From Sisyra terminalis (lineage: Eukaryota; Arthropoda; Insecta; Neuroptera; Sisyridae): DNA of 64,000 nt. Below the pieces are notes generated by a model, which did not search any database, was not told the origin of the DNA, and worked only from the letters and a program-made list of their open reading frames with translations. Position 1 is the stretch's first letter, and the number at the start of each line of letters is the position of its first letter. The position numbers were made by a program, and so were the translations under genes. Of this stretch, positions 23,926-34,262 are shown in pieces. Location: positions 15,996,001 through 16,060,000 of the forward strand of contig OY292279.1 in NCBI GenBank assembly GCA_958496175.1. Direction: 5' to 3'.

Positions 23926-25739
23926 CTATTCTTGTTATTTTATTTTGCCTATTGTAATTCAACATTCAAAATGCATACAGAAAATTATCAAGGGAACAGA
24001 ACTTACATCTATCCCTTGTGATTTTCAAACATTTGCATTTGATTAGATAAACATTTCGCGAATGTTTTCGTCGTCGCAAAAAGTCAAGTATAGAAGTGTT
24101 CGGATTTAGTGTTTCCTACGTAAAATAAGAAAGCACACCGGAAAATGGAAAACAGACAAGCAGAAAAATAAAATGGAGAAGTGACGTTTACAAATAGATT
24201 TCTCTTATCAGATGATCGTTGTAAATCTGGAAGATTTATTTATTTATTTTGCCATTCCCATCGTTTCATTTCTCGTTTTTGACGAAATATTTTTACTGAA
24301 TGGGACCGATTTGTGGAGACTATTGAAAATATTTCATTAGGAATTCACCGAGGTGATCAAAGTTGATGAAATCTCGACCAGATTTGTGGATTGATGTGAC
24401 GTTGCATTGCAATAGTAAAATTGGTGTAGACAGAATGCAAATGTAGTTGAGAAACTGTAGCAATTGTGATAGTTTATTGTTCCAGCGATAGTCTGTTTTC
24501 TTGTTTAATGTTGTTCTCGTACTTGCACTAATGAAACTGTAACAGTAACAGTTGCAGTATGGACACAAAAAGAAAGCTCATCAAGCTCTCCAGTCTACAG
24601 CACCAAGGAAACGAAAACGTGTAAAATAGCATAAATATATCTCCAGCACATGTGGAAGAGATTATCGTTTCATTTTGCATACAAATAAAATTCAATTTAA
24701 ATATTTAAATTTTCATCTTGCCGTTTAGTGAAATTTCCGCATTTTTCACGGATAGTTGTTTTTGTTTTAATTCAATTTTATAGACGATAAAGCAAAAAAT
24801 TTAGCCGTCGCGTCGCTACAATTCCTCTATTCAAAATTGATGATAGAATGAAGCTGCTTTTATTATTTTATTTTTTTCATTTAAAATGCAGATTTTTTCA
24901 TAATATGAAAATAATTCAAAATCTACGGGAGCTTTGCACAAAAACCGAATAAAATTACATTTAATGTTGAAATGTAATTAGTTGTGCTAACGATATTTTG
25001 TAGACTTACAGTAATTAAGTAATTAAGACTGTTATCTATAAAATTTATTAATGAAAATGTTATCTTAATGTTTTGAATGTAAATTTTACTTGAAAATAAT
25101 GTCACTAAAGTTATAGTTCTTAATTGCTTGAATTACGATCAAGGATTCTAGTTTGTTATGGCATATTTATGCAATTTTGTACCATAAAAATCATTTAATT
25201 TGGGGAGAAATATTCTGGAATAAATAAATGTATAAACATCACAAATAAATTAAAATGCTATTTTTAAGTTAATTTTATTCTCCGAAATTTAATTTCTTAG
25301 TACCAATTTAGAAATATCCATGAAAATTCATTCAATTAAATTTTAAAGTTCATCTCAAAAAAGGAGCTTGGGAATATAAATCGAAAAAATATGATACAAT
25401 TGTACTTTGAAGATGTTATCCAAATTTATTGACACAAAGTCAGCGAAAATTGAAGATTTGTTTCTATAAAAATGATGCAGTTTTACAAAAATATACTAAA
25501 TTGGACACAATAAGTAGTAGAATATAGTGAGTCATCTAATTCTTGAAACTTTATTTTCTAAAGTTGGTAGAAAATATGAAACAATTTTATTTTATAAGAG
25601 GTAATAGTTTCTAAGTACTTCTTTCAATTTAAACTTAAAGTCAAAAACTTAAATAGTATAGTTAATTTTTTTAAATAATTTTTATAATTATTGCAGAACA
25701 TGCCGCTGTCCCTTGTTACAGAAATAAAGGTGTTTTTTT
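23926..25739. other. intergenic, nothing recognised
   Basis: AT-rich. Short frames at 24320 and 24923 (minus) are without motifs. Confidence 0.4.
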
Positions 25740-25819
25740 TATTCTTATTTATTTAAATAAGAAGACAATTCAGGTTATTTAAGATCTTTTGTTTTTTATT
25801 TTTTATTTAATATTTTTAT

Positions 25820-25873
25820 TATTCAATTAGCTACGTTTCGTTACTAATCGTAACTTCATCAGGCTTCTTGATT
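25820..25873 (-). ncRNA. hammerhead-ribozyme-like motif, left arm
   Basis: Minus-strand copy of the motif at 26049-26105, with the same intact core: CTGATGA, stem II GTTAC/GTAAC around GATTA, GAAA, then CGTA and GC. Stem I pairs the flanking AATCAAGAAGC and GCTAATTGAAT with an internal loop. Confidence 0.75.
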
Positions 25874-26048
25874 CACAAAAATAAAATATTTTCAATTTTT
25901 AAAAATCATAGCCTGAAAATCGGAATCGATTCTTTGAAAACCATTCGGTTCCTACTACTCCGATAGTTTGATTTAAGACTTGAGAAGAGAAGAAAATATA
26001 TCCGTTTGCAAAACAAAAATTAAATATATTGAAAATATTTTATTTTTG

Positions 26049-26105
26049 TGAATCAAGAAGCCTGATGAAGTTACGATTAGTAACGAAACGTAGCTAATTG
26101 AATAG
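26049..26105 (+). ncRNA. hammerhead-ribozyme-like motif, right arm
   Basis: Self-cleaving RNA motif of the minimal type. CTGATGA at 26062-26068, perfect 5-bp stem II (GTTAC/GTAAC), GAAA at 26085-26088. The palindrome ACGT (26088-26091) stands in place of stem III, with predicted cleavage after A26092. Stem I: AGC/GCT, a two-base internal loop, then TCAA/TTGA. All invariant core positions are present. A palindromic ACGT is what would let two molecules complete each other's stem III, as known for hammerheads of Penelope-like elements. Activity is inferred. Confidence 0.8.
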
Positions 26106-27083
26106 TAAAAATATTAAATATTAAAAAAAAGATCTTAAATAACCTGAATTGTCTTCTTATGTAAAAAAATAAAAGCTGAGATCTGAATTTTATTATATAT
26201 TCTTATTTATAATAGGAGGAAAAGCTTTACAAATATGTTACCTCAAATCATTCATAAATATAATCTTTGATGATTTAATATGTTCAAAATGGCTTTACTA
26301 TTAAAACTTTGCTACCCCTGACCTCTTGAACTTTACTCCTGGGTAAAAAATCCAATTTCCTGAGTTCCACCTCATCCATTGTTCTTCATCCCTCTCGGTT
26401 TTCGAAAAAGTAAACATCTTTACTGATAAGAAATATCGATTAAAATCGATTAATAATTGTTAAAACTCTTTGTTCGTTTTAATCTGGGATTAAAGACTTA
26501 CACAAATAAGCGCTTGTATTTGGGGCATTTCACGTGAAGCGGACAGCGAAAAAAAAGTGATGTACTAAAATTTGTTCATATTTGGCATAATTGTACTTCT
26601 AGTAAGTATGAATGTGAATACAAAATATTTTTTTCGAATGATGATTATTTGCCAAGTTATACGCTTCTAAAGAATTGTCGTTTTTGAAATTTTAGTTTTT
26701 TCAAATTAAAAAATTTGTTTTTCAAAATATGAAATATGGTGGTTTAAATAGAAAATGAACTGTTCTTTTTAAATAAAAAATTAATCTGGACATTTTTATT
26801 TTTGTTTAATATACAAAACCGGAAGTCAACTTTTCAAATCAGAATTTTGGTAACTTCGACCATTTTGATTTTTTATTTTTTTATTTCAAAGTATAGCCTA
26901 AAGTACACTTATGATACACCAGAAGTTTCATAATGGAATCTGCAATAGTTTAGGAGATACAGGAATTAAAGTACATTCGTGTCGTACTGAGCGTCGTACC
27001 CTAGTTTCCTTAGGTCAACTGGTTTACGTGATATAACACTAAAACGCAGCAATAATTATATTTACTTTCCTACTTAAGCGTAT

Positions 27084-27326
27084 TTAATACTCCAACAATG
27101 TTGATGGGTAATTATTATTCATATTAAAATAGTACTTATTGCAAAAAAATTTAGTAGAAAACAGTAGTTTAAAATCAATTTCGTGATAAGTAATAAAATC
27201 ATCTGCTAGCCAAAGAAGGTAAATGACTAGAGTGAACGTGTTACATGAACCCCATGTAAAACTTAAACTTTCATTTCCCCACACTTTTCCAAGTGATCGT
27301 ACCCCTTCCACAGCATATTTATACAA
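27084..27326 (-). CDS. hypothetical 80-codon frame in left palindrome arm
   Basis: Begins MYKYAVEGVRSLGKVWGNES and is followed by a hydrophobic stretch (TLVIYLLWLADDF). It is mirrored at 27369-27611 with about two residue changes. I recognise no family. The match between arms reflects DNA identity, so coding status is unproven, and it may simply be an open stretch of the repeat. Confidence 0.15.
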   Translation of the reverse strand: MYKYAVEGVRSLGKVWGNESLSFTWGSCNTFTLVIYLLWLADDFITYHEIDFKLLFSTKFFCNKYYFNMNNNYPSTLLEY

Positions 27327-27368
27327 AATATATACTCTCCTCTCTTCGTTAAAGCAATAAGAACAATT

Positions 27369-27611
27369 TTGTACAAATATGCTGTGGAAGGGGTACGATC
27401 ACTTGGAAAAGTGTGGGGAAATGAAAGTTTAAGTTTTACATGGGGTTCATGTAACACGTTCACTCTAGTCATTTACCTTCTTTGGCTAGCAGATGATTTT
27501 ATTACTTATCACGAAATTGATTTTAAACTACTGTTTTCTACTAAATTTTTTTGCAATAAGTACTATTTTAATTTGAATAATAATTACCCAACAACATTGT
27601 TAGAGTATTAA
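27369..27611 (+). CDS. hypothetical 80-codon frame in right palindrome arm
   Basis: Mirror copy of the minus-strand frame at 27084-27326, with about two residue differences near the C-terminus. No recognised domain and no supporting promoter or splice context. Listed because both copies stay open. Confidence 0.15.
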   Translation: MYKYAVEGVRSLGKVWGNESLSFTWGSCNTFTLVIYLLWLADDFITYHEIDFKLLFSTKFFCNKYYFNLNNNYPTTLLEY

Positions 27612-28186
27612 ATACGCTTAAGTAGGAAAGTAAATATAATTATTGCTGCGTTTTAGTGTTATATCACGTAAACCAGTTGACCTAAGGAAACTAGGGTACG
27701 ACGCTCAGTACGACACGAATGTACTTTAATTCCTGTATCTCCTAAACTATTGCAGATCTCATTATGAAACTTCTGGTATATCATAAGTGTACTTTAGTGT
27801 ATATTTTGAAATAAAAAAATCAGAAATCAAAATGGTCAAAGTTACTAAAATTCTGATTTGAAAAGTTTACTTCCGGTTTTGTATATTAAAAAAAATAAAA
27901 ATGTCCAGTTTTATTTTTTATTTTGAAAGAATAGATCATTTTCTATTTAAACCGCCATATTTCATATTTTGAAAAACAAATTTTTTAATTAGAAATTTTT
28001 TATTTCAAAAAATACGAATTTCAAAAACGACAATTCTTTAGAAGCGTATAACTTGGCAAATAATCATCATTCGAAAAAAAAAATTTGTATTCACTTTCAT
28101 ACTTACTAGAAGTACAATTATGCCAAATATGAACAAATTTTAGAACATCACTTTTTTTTCACTGTCCACCTCACGTGAAATGCCCC

Positions 28187-29287
28187 ATTTTACATATTTC
28201 ATGTAACCACATATACACTTTCGATTGAAATCGACAGATGAAAGAAATGTCTACTATTAGTTGATTCTAAATTGTGACAATGATTATTATAATTGGTTTT
28301 CACTCCCACATATGAGCTTACATTCGTTCTTCTCTGTCTTTTCCGACGTATATACCAACATTTAGCCATTATTTTGTTAACTTTAAATATTGAATTTTTA
28401 TTTTAACTCAGTTATAAATTCGAAAAATGAATTAACATTTAAACAAATATTCGCAAGAAAACGGAAAACTTATTAACAAAATTGTCCACTTTAAAGCTTG
28501 AACATCTCCATAACATCTATAACAAATCAATTTACCCTTTTTAAAGGAAATATTGATTTTAAGATTCTCATATCTTTTAAGTGTCCATATATCTTCCAAA
28601 ATTGAACCAAATATCTTTTGGGGATCGATTACCATTGTTCCCATCCTAAATCCTTTGGAAACAAAATTTATTTTTGTTGAATCTATCTTCCTCATATACT
28701 TACTATGATTGTAAGCTGAAGTATATAACCATTTTAATTGTTTTAAGCTTTAAAATTAAACCATAATATTTCATTCCGTCAATATTATTGTACTAAAAAT
28801 TTAATTGATATCTTAATCTTATCTTATAAATTCAAATAACTTTTTCTTTTACAATAAACATTAAAAGTTTATCTTGGGATTTAAAGATAAATACTATAGC
28901 ATAAGTTTTATTTACATAGTTAAAAATATCTTTACAATATGTACGTAGTTTCTAGACTTCATAGTTAAAAAAAAGGAAAATTAATTATAAAACCCCTTAA
29001 CGATGCTTATTATTCCAAGAATGTTATTAAAGACAAGAAAAAATCAACGACATTTTCATTCTGTTTTAATTTAAAACGTGACTTTTACACGGTTGTTTTA
29101 CATGTAAACTTTTATTCTGTAAGACTTTAGTACTACTTTTTTACAGTTTGGTCAATTAATTTGTACAAAATAATTATTTAACTTTCTTGTCTCGATTTGA
29201 TTAGTCATTTTGATTTTCTGCGTGTTTAAACCACGAATAAGTTAAAAATATATATTTTAGGAGCTAAATGGCTTTAATTATAAAATC
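28187..29287. other. intergenic, nothing recognised
   Basis: AT-rich. A minus-strand frame of 87 codons (28695-28432) has no recognisable motif. Confidence 0.4.
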
Positions 29288-29400
29288 AAATTTTTATAGT
29301 ACAGGAATTTGACAGCCTGAACCGGGTAGTAATTTAAAATTTCGTCTGTAACCCTAACCTAAATTTTTGTTCTATTCACAATTTTTTTTATTAATTTATA
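29288..29400 (+). repeat. left ~110-bp direct repeat flanking jockey RT
   Basis: Shares about 88-90% identity with the right copy (30514-30537 continued at 30965-31060). Shared words include AGCCTGAACCGGGTAGTAAT and TTTTTGTTCTATTCAC. It shows the uninterrupted form of the site into which the MITE at 30538 inserted. It may be a very long target duplication of the jockey insertion. Confidence 0.75.
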
Positions 29401-29402
29401 CA

Positions 29403-30520
29403 GATTATTATATACAGAGTAGCATCTACAATCATGAGGACGCTAAACGATAAGGCTTACTGTTCCGCAGTTTTTCTGGACATCACACAGGCCTTCGACA
29501 AGGTGTGGCATCTGGGGCTGCTGTATAAGTTAAGAAAGGTGGTAACTCACCCGCTCTACTGCGTCCTCCAGTCCTACTTGGAGGATAGAAAATTCTTTGT
29601 TAGCTACAACGAATATCAATCAGGACTCCACCCGGTCGGTGCTGGAGTGCCGCAAAGTAGCATATTGGGACCCATACTGTACCTAATTTATACGGCAGAT
29701 CTGCCCATCACTGACAATGTGGTAATTGCAACGTACGCGGACGACATTGCGATCATGACGACAGATCAATGCTCACAGGTTGCGATCAAAAAATTACAAA
29801 GGGTCCTCAACGATCTGGAGCCATGGCTTAATAAATGGTAAATAAAATTCAATGAAGCCAAATCTGTTCATGTGATATTCACTACTCGGCGAGATATCTG
29901 TCCACCGGTATATCTCAACAACCATCAGGTGCCGCAGGGGACAGAAGACAAATATCTCGGAATGCACTTGCACAGAAGACTAACGTGGCGGAGACATACA
30001 TCTGCCAAAAGAGACCAGCTTAAAGCCAAATGCCGTCAACTGCAGTGGCTGATTGGTTGGAGGTCGCAATTATCCCTGGACAATAAACTACTGATATACA
30101 AAGTAATTCTGAAGCCAGTCTGGATCCACGGCATCGAACTGTGGGAAACAACTAGCAACTCCAATGTGGATATCATCCAGCGCTTTCAGTCTAAGACACT
30201 CAGGCTCATTACGAACGCCCCATGGTATATCACTAACCACGCCATACATAAAGACCTGAAGGTGACCACCGTGAGAGAAGAGATCTCCAGATTCAGCCAA
30301 AAATATCAAAAAAGACTGGAAGACCATGGCAATACTCTGGTGATCAGCCTACTTGACAACAGCGGAGAGAACAATACGTTTCTGGAATTGCCTCACAGGG
30401 AGTAAGTTCAAGGAACCAATTTGGCTCAATATAGAGTCAATATGGAGCGTGGACGTAGATCAAATTTGCTCATTGTACAAGGACAGATTGCAAATACATG
30501 AAAACGGAAAAAAAAATTTT
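29403..30520 (+). pseudogene. jockey-clade reverse transcriptase, 5'-truncated, one stop
   Basis: Best-preserved retroelement here. One frame (29434-30405) is interrupted only by TAA at 29839-29841 (W-stop-IKFNEAKS). Motifs in order: AVFLDITQAFDKVWH (RT motif A), GVPQSSILGPILYLIYTADL (motif B, with S for the usual G), ATYADDIAIM (catalytic YADD), KYLGMHLHRRLTWRRH, then LRLITNAPWYITNHAIHKDL, the jockey signature. The frame ends at 30403 and shifts to 30353-30544. Both endonuclease and ORF1 are missing, so it is 5'-truncated. Its GC content is clearly above the surrounding sequence. It lies between ~110-bp direct repeats. It cannot move by itself. Confidence 0.9.
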
Positions 30521-30537
30521 AATAGGACAGGAATTTC

Positions 30538-30964
30538 GGTATAAGCTTGGATCAGGAACGTCGAGATATTCCGAACTGTAGATAGCTATTCCGAATGGGT
30601 ACGTATTGTTCACTCGAATGCAATTTGTACGTAAACTTTGACAAGCCAGAAATGAAGAAGTGACGGTTATTTTTATTATGGACCGATTCAATCGCGAATT
30701 AAATTAAAACAAAGTCGAAAATGCAACGTTGCCAAATTGTGGGTGTGCTGAAGTGGACTTGTCCAAAGTAGACTTTATTTAGAAAATTTAATTTTGCATA
30801 ATACAATATAAATACATATTTTAAAATAACAATCACTACTTTATTTCTGACATGTCAAAATTTACGTACAAATTGCGTTCGAGTGAACAATACGTACAAG
30901 AATAATATCGAAACCATTCAAAAACAATTCTCAAATTTCGACGTTCCTGATCCAAGCTTATACC
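30538..30964. mobile_element. 427-bp MITE with 8-bp target duplication
   Basis: Terminal inverted repeats of about 110 bp. The left end starts GGTATAAGCTTGGATCAGG and the right end mirrors it; GTACGTATTGTTCACTCGAA is shared further in. The perfect 8-bp GGAATTTC borders both sides (30530-30537, 30965-30972). The uninterrupted site survives at about 29300. An 8-bp duplication suggests hAT or a similar superfamily. Non-coding. Confidence 0.85.
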
Positions 30965-31060
30965 GGAATTTCAAAGCCTGAACCGGGTAGTAATTTAAAA
31001 TTTTGTCTTTAACCCTAATCTAGATTTTTGTTCTATTCACCAAAATTTTTATTATTCATT
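30965..31060 (+). repeat. right direct repeat flanking jockey RT (second part)
   Basis: Continuation of the right ~110-bp repeat after the MITE; see 29288-29400. Confidence 0.7.
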
Positions 31061-32929
31061 TAAGCATTTAAAACTTGTGAATATTTAATCCTTTGAACGA
31101 TGCATACATAAATGAGACGTGTGCTTTAAAAATTGCTATAAGCAATATTTAATGGGAAAGACACGGAAATGCTTCGAGAACCGCATTTATTTTAACAGCA
31201 TTTTCAATATATCTTACATTGCAAACACATTTGACACGTTTTATGTTTTTGAAAATTTTCAAACTGAATACAAATCGAATGGAATTTTTCAAGAATGATG
31301 GCAAAAGGAATAAGTTAAAATACAAAGAAATAAATACTAGTGGTTCACTGAATAAATGTAAATAATTCAAGTGGTAACAGACAAATAAAAAAGAGACCAT
31401 TTTAAGCTTAAAAAATGACATAAAAGTTCAATAAAAATGGTTTTATTTTCTACTTTCATAAAGAACAATAACAGAGCTTTACACTCTATAGCGAAACTAT
31501 TTTGATGTAGTACTCGCAATAACGGTTTACTTTTGAGTAAACTATTTTAGTTTTTAAATGAAACAATGATAAATTTATGGCTTTTATTTATATTTAATTA
31601 ATTGAATCTATTTTCATTTATGGACGAAACGTGTTGGACGAGAGACTAATAGAATTATGGATGAGTTTAGCCGGTCTATAATGAAATAATAGTGAGAAAT
31701 ACGCCATTATGGATATTAATGACAGTATCCATTTATTGGATCATCAGAAAACTATTATCATAATTGCATAGATTAGATGGGCATTACAATGTCTTTTTGA
31801 TAAAAACATGGGTTGTGTCAAATTCTCCTTATTAACATTCAATTATTAAAATTGTATATCAATGAAATAATCTTTCTAATGACAAATAAATAATTAAAAA
31901 AATAATGGAGTTTATAAGCTTATAAAACAAGTCTATAGTACAAAAATTTTAGCAAATGAAATATGCAAATGAAATATTGTTATGCAGGACTTTAATTTAT
32001 TATTATTTTGTTACTATTTTCCATTCAACGATTATTAACGATTCCCCTTAAGAAATGATAGTATTATTTTTTTAAACAATCACTTCTTAATTATTCACCA
32101 TAAAACAAAAATCTTCTTGTCGTCATATTAGATGTATAAAGCTTATTTTTTTATTAATTTTGAATAAAACTAAAAACTTTTGACCTTAGTAGTATGGAAT
32201 ATTGTTTTCACCAAAATTTATCGAAAGTTAAATAACAAAATGAATCTTGAAGCTTTGAAAAAGCTAATGTAAAATTGTTTTTTTCAGCAATATAAAAATT
32301 TCAAGGACTATTACAAAATAAATTTATCAAACAAATGATGTTATAATCCTCCAAAATGCAACCACAAAATTGTATATCCCGTAAGTTCTTATTTTTTTTT
32401 TCGTATTTTGTAGGAGTGAAAATTTACAATCTATTTTGCCCTTCATAAAGATAATAAGGAAATATTAAGTGCATGCATGGTGGAACAAACTTTTAACCGC
32501 TACATATTTGGAAGTAAGGATCCCATATGAATTCTCTGGGAAAATATGAGATATATAAGGCCTATTAAAGTGACCTAACCAATATCTTTATCTTAACGAT
32601 ATTATGAAATTTATTTACAACTAACAAAATTAAATAATGCCTGATGATGACAGCCAGCAGCTTTTGAATCGTATGGTAAAAAAAATTAAATAAAAATAAA
32701 GTCATACGACCAAAAAAAAAAAACAAAACTCCTTGTTATATCTTCTTGTATATTTGTGTAAAAGCAAAAGTATTATTCTCGGAAACAGTATAGCTTTCTC
32801 AAAGTAAAGTATTAACAGGAATAAATATAAGAGAAGAAATTCCAAAATTGAATATCCAGGAAGGCAACAGAGAACGAAGGATTCAACATTTGTTTTAAGT
32901 TTGATTTTTGAGAAAAATTAACATTAAAA
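31061..32929. other. intergenic, nothing recognised
   Basis: AT-rich. A degenerate CTGATGATGACAGCC at 32641 resembles a hammerhead start but lacks a clear stem II and GAAA. A 90-codon minus-strand frame at 31149-31421 has no motif. Confidence 0.4.
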
Positions 32930-33189
32930 GTTTCAGTAGCGTAGCGTGCGACTTTGCCACTCGGGGCGACCGGAAATTCGGTGTCCTCTTATTTTCGTCA
33001 TTTGTCAAGAAAATTGGTAATAGATCAAGTATCCTTTTATTTCCCTAATTAATTATAAATCTTATAATGATTAGATGATAAAATTTAGATCTCAGCTTTT
33101 ATTAAATAAAGTAGACAATTCAGGTTGTTTAAGATCGTTTTCTTTATTTTGTTTTTTAATATTCAAATTAGCTACACATTATAATTTAA

Positions 33190-33988
33190 TCTATTATTAT
33201 AAAGAGGAAAGATTTGATTGTTTGTTTGCTTTGAATAGGCTCCGAAACTACCAGACCGATTTAAAAAATTCTTTCACTGTTGGGAATTATCTACAAAAAA
33301 TAGGGCGACATCATATGTCTAACTATTATAGTTATGTCACAATAAGTGGTTTTTAATTTTAAAAAACATATAAATGCCACCGTTATAAAAGCTCTTTTAT
33401 TTATATTTTGGGATTAATCCTTATCAAAATAAATGACTTCATATTTAAGTTTGCTTCAATATCATCAAAAAAAACTTTTTGAGTTATTCCATTTGAACAT
33501 TTCTTTCGAAAGATATCACAAGTTTAAAAATGTAAGTTATTTCGCAATAATGTCGCATGGTTGCCGCATTTCACTTATAATTAAGACCAACTTTATTGAA
33601 CTTGGCGATATTTTTTATTTATGTATAGATGCTGATTAATTTACAGATTATTTAGTCTACGGTAGGTATACCTACCGTAAGCTATACGCAGCTATACTAT
33701 ACGCTAACGTAGCTATACGCAATAGACATACTCTTTTTAGATATTTATAAATATTTTTTGAAAATTAATTGATTATTACATAGAACTATTTTATTCTTTG
33801 CAACAGTTTATTAAATGTGTCTTTTTAAAGTTGACAAATAGTGTTTTTAACTTTTTAAGTATGATTATGTTTTTCGTAAAAGAAATAAGAAAAATACAAA
33901 TTTTCATATACCACTACAAATGGCAAATTTGAAAAGAAAACATAATCTACACGTACGTTACGCAGACGAAGTTGCGGGGATCAGCTAG
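33190..33988 (+). mobile_element. non-autonomous Helitron, 799 bp
   Basis: Starts TCTATTATTATAAAGAGGAA after A and ends CAGCTAG before T. The 3' part GCAGACGAAGTTGCGGGG can form a short CGCA/TGCG hairpin just before the end. It shares its 5' end with 22731-22920 and its 3' half with 23350-23542. A 93-codon frame at 33075 crosses the junction and is not a gene. No Rep/helicase sequence is present. Confidence 0.85.
33658..33679. repeat. perfect 22-bp palindrome
   Basis: TACGGTAGGTA followed at once by its reverse complement. Next come near-repeats of GCTATACGCA/GCTATACTATACGC (33680-33722). It lies inside the Helitron. Confidence 0.85.
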
Positions 33989-34056
33989 TAAGTAATAAAT
34001 AAAAAAATATAGTTTTTTATTTTATTGAATTTAAATTGAAACTGAACTATTTTTTG

Positions 34057-34112
34057 TGATTCAAGATGCCTGATGAAGTTACAATACGTAACAAAACGTA
34101 GCTAATTTAAAT
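34057..34112 (+). ncRNA. hammerhead-like motif, decayed (GAAA to AAAA)
   Basis: CTGATGA at 34070-34076 and stem II GTTAC/GTAAC are kept, but the invariant G of GAAA is A (34093). ACGTA and stem I (AAGATGC/GCTAATTT) are recognisable. Loss of that G should abolish cleavage. Confidence 0.65.
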
Positions 34113-34262
34113 ATTAAAAAACTTAAATATCAAACAAACCAATCTTAAACAACCAGAATTGTCATCTTTACTTATAATGAAATATCAATGTTAATATGCC
34201 GCCTCCGTTTCATGTGCCACTTGGGGCCATGGCCCCCTCGGCATCCATCTAGCTACGATACC

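Larger units (their letters stand above)
25740..26192. mobile_element. palindromic element with two hammerhead-like ribozymes
   Basis: Arms of about 150 bp in inverted orientation (shared words AAGAAGACAATTCAGG, GTTATTTAAGATCTT, ATTAGCTACGTTTCGTTAC) enclose a ~120-bp core that also occurs at 23805-23925. Each arm carries an outward-reading hammerhead motif (listed separately). Related copies are 33073-34165 (interrupted by a Helitron) and a solo arm at 50617-50810. There is no coding capacity. Inverted long repeats carrying hammerheads recall the pseudo-LTRs of Penelope-like elements. Confidence 0.75.
26522..28186. mobile_element. 1.67-kb near-perfect palindrome (foldback element)
   Basis: Left end GGGGCATTTCACGTGA, right end TCACGTGAAATGCCCC. 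Arms of about 810 bp match almost base for base around a ~40-base loop centred near 27350. The four-base ATTT borders both ends, which may be a target duplication. Each arm has the same 80-codon outward-reading frame (27326-27084 minus, 27369-27611 plus), differing at about two residues. No transposase was recognised. It may be a non-autonomous foldback element. Any read-through transcript would fold into a very long hairpin. Confidence 0.85.
33073..34165. mobile_element. hammerhead palindrome family, copy split by a Helitron
   Basis: The left arm (33073-33189) has AGATCTCAGCTTTTAT, GACAATTCAGGTTGTTTAAG and the start of the ribozyme segment (TTAGCTACA). The right arm (33989-34165) holds the mirrored sequence with a hammerhead motif. 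The Helitron at 33190-33988 interrupts the left ribozyme segment. Confidence 0.7.
32934..34262. mobile_element. outer DNA element (CAGTAGCGTAGC ends), carrying nested insertions
   Basis: Left end CAGTAGCGTAGCGTGCGAC and, on the other strand, right end TATCGTAGCTAGATGGATGCC. Each is followed by a CGGGGC or GGGGCC block. These resemble the CAGTGGCGTAGC termini common in insect DNA transposons. Most of the interior is the hammerhead palindrome with a Helitron inside. Terminal similarity is short, so the call is tentative. Confidence 0.35.

Noticed and set aside
32641..32685. CTGATGATGACAGCC resembling a hammerhead start
   Set aside because: No convincing stem II, GAAA replaced by GAAT, and no matching stem I.
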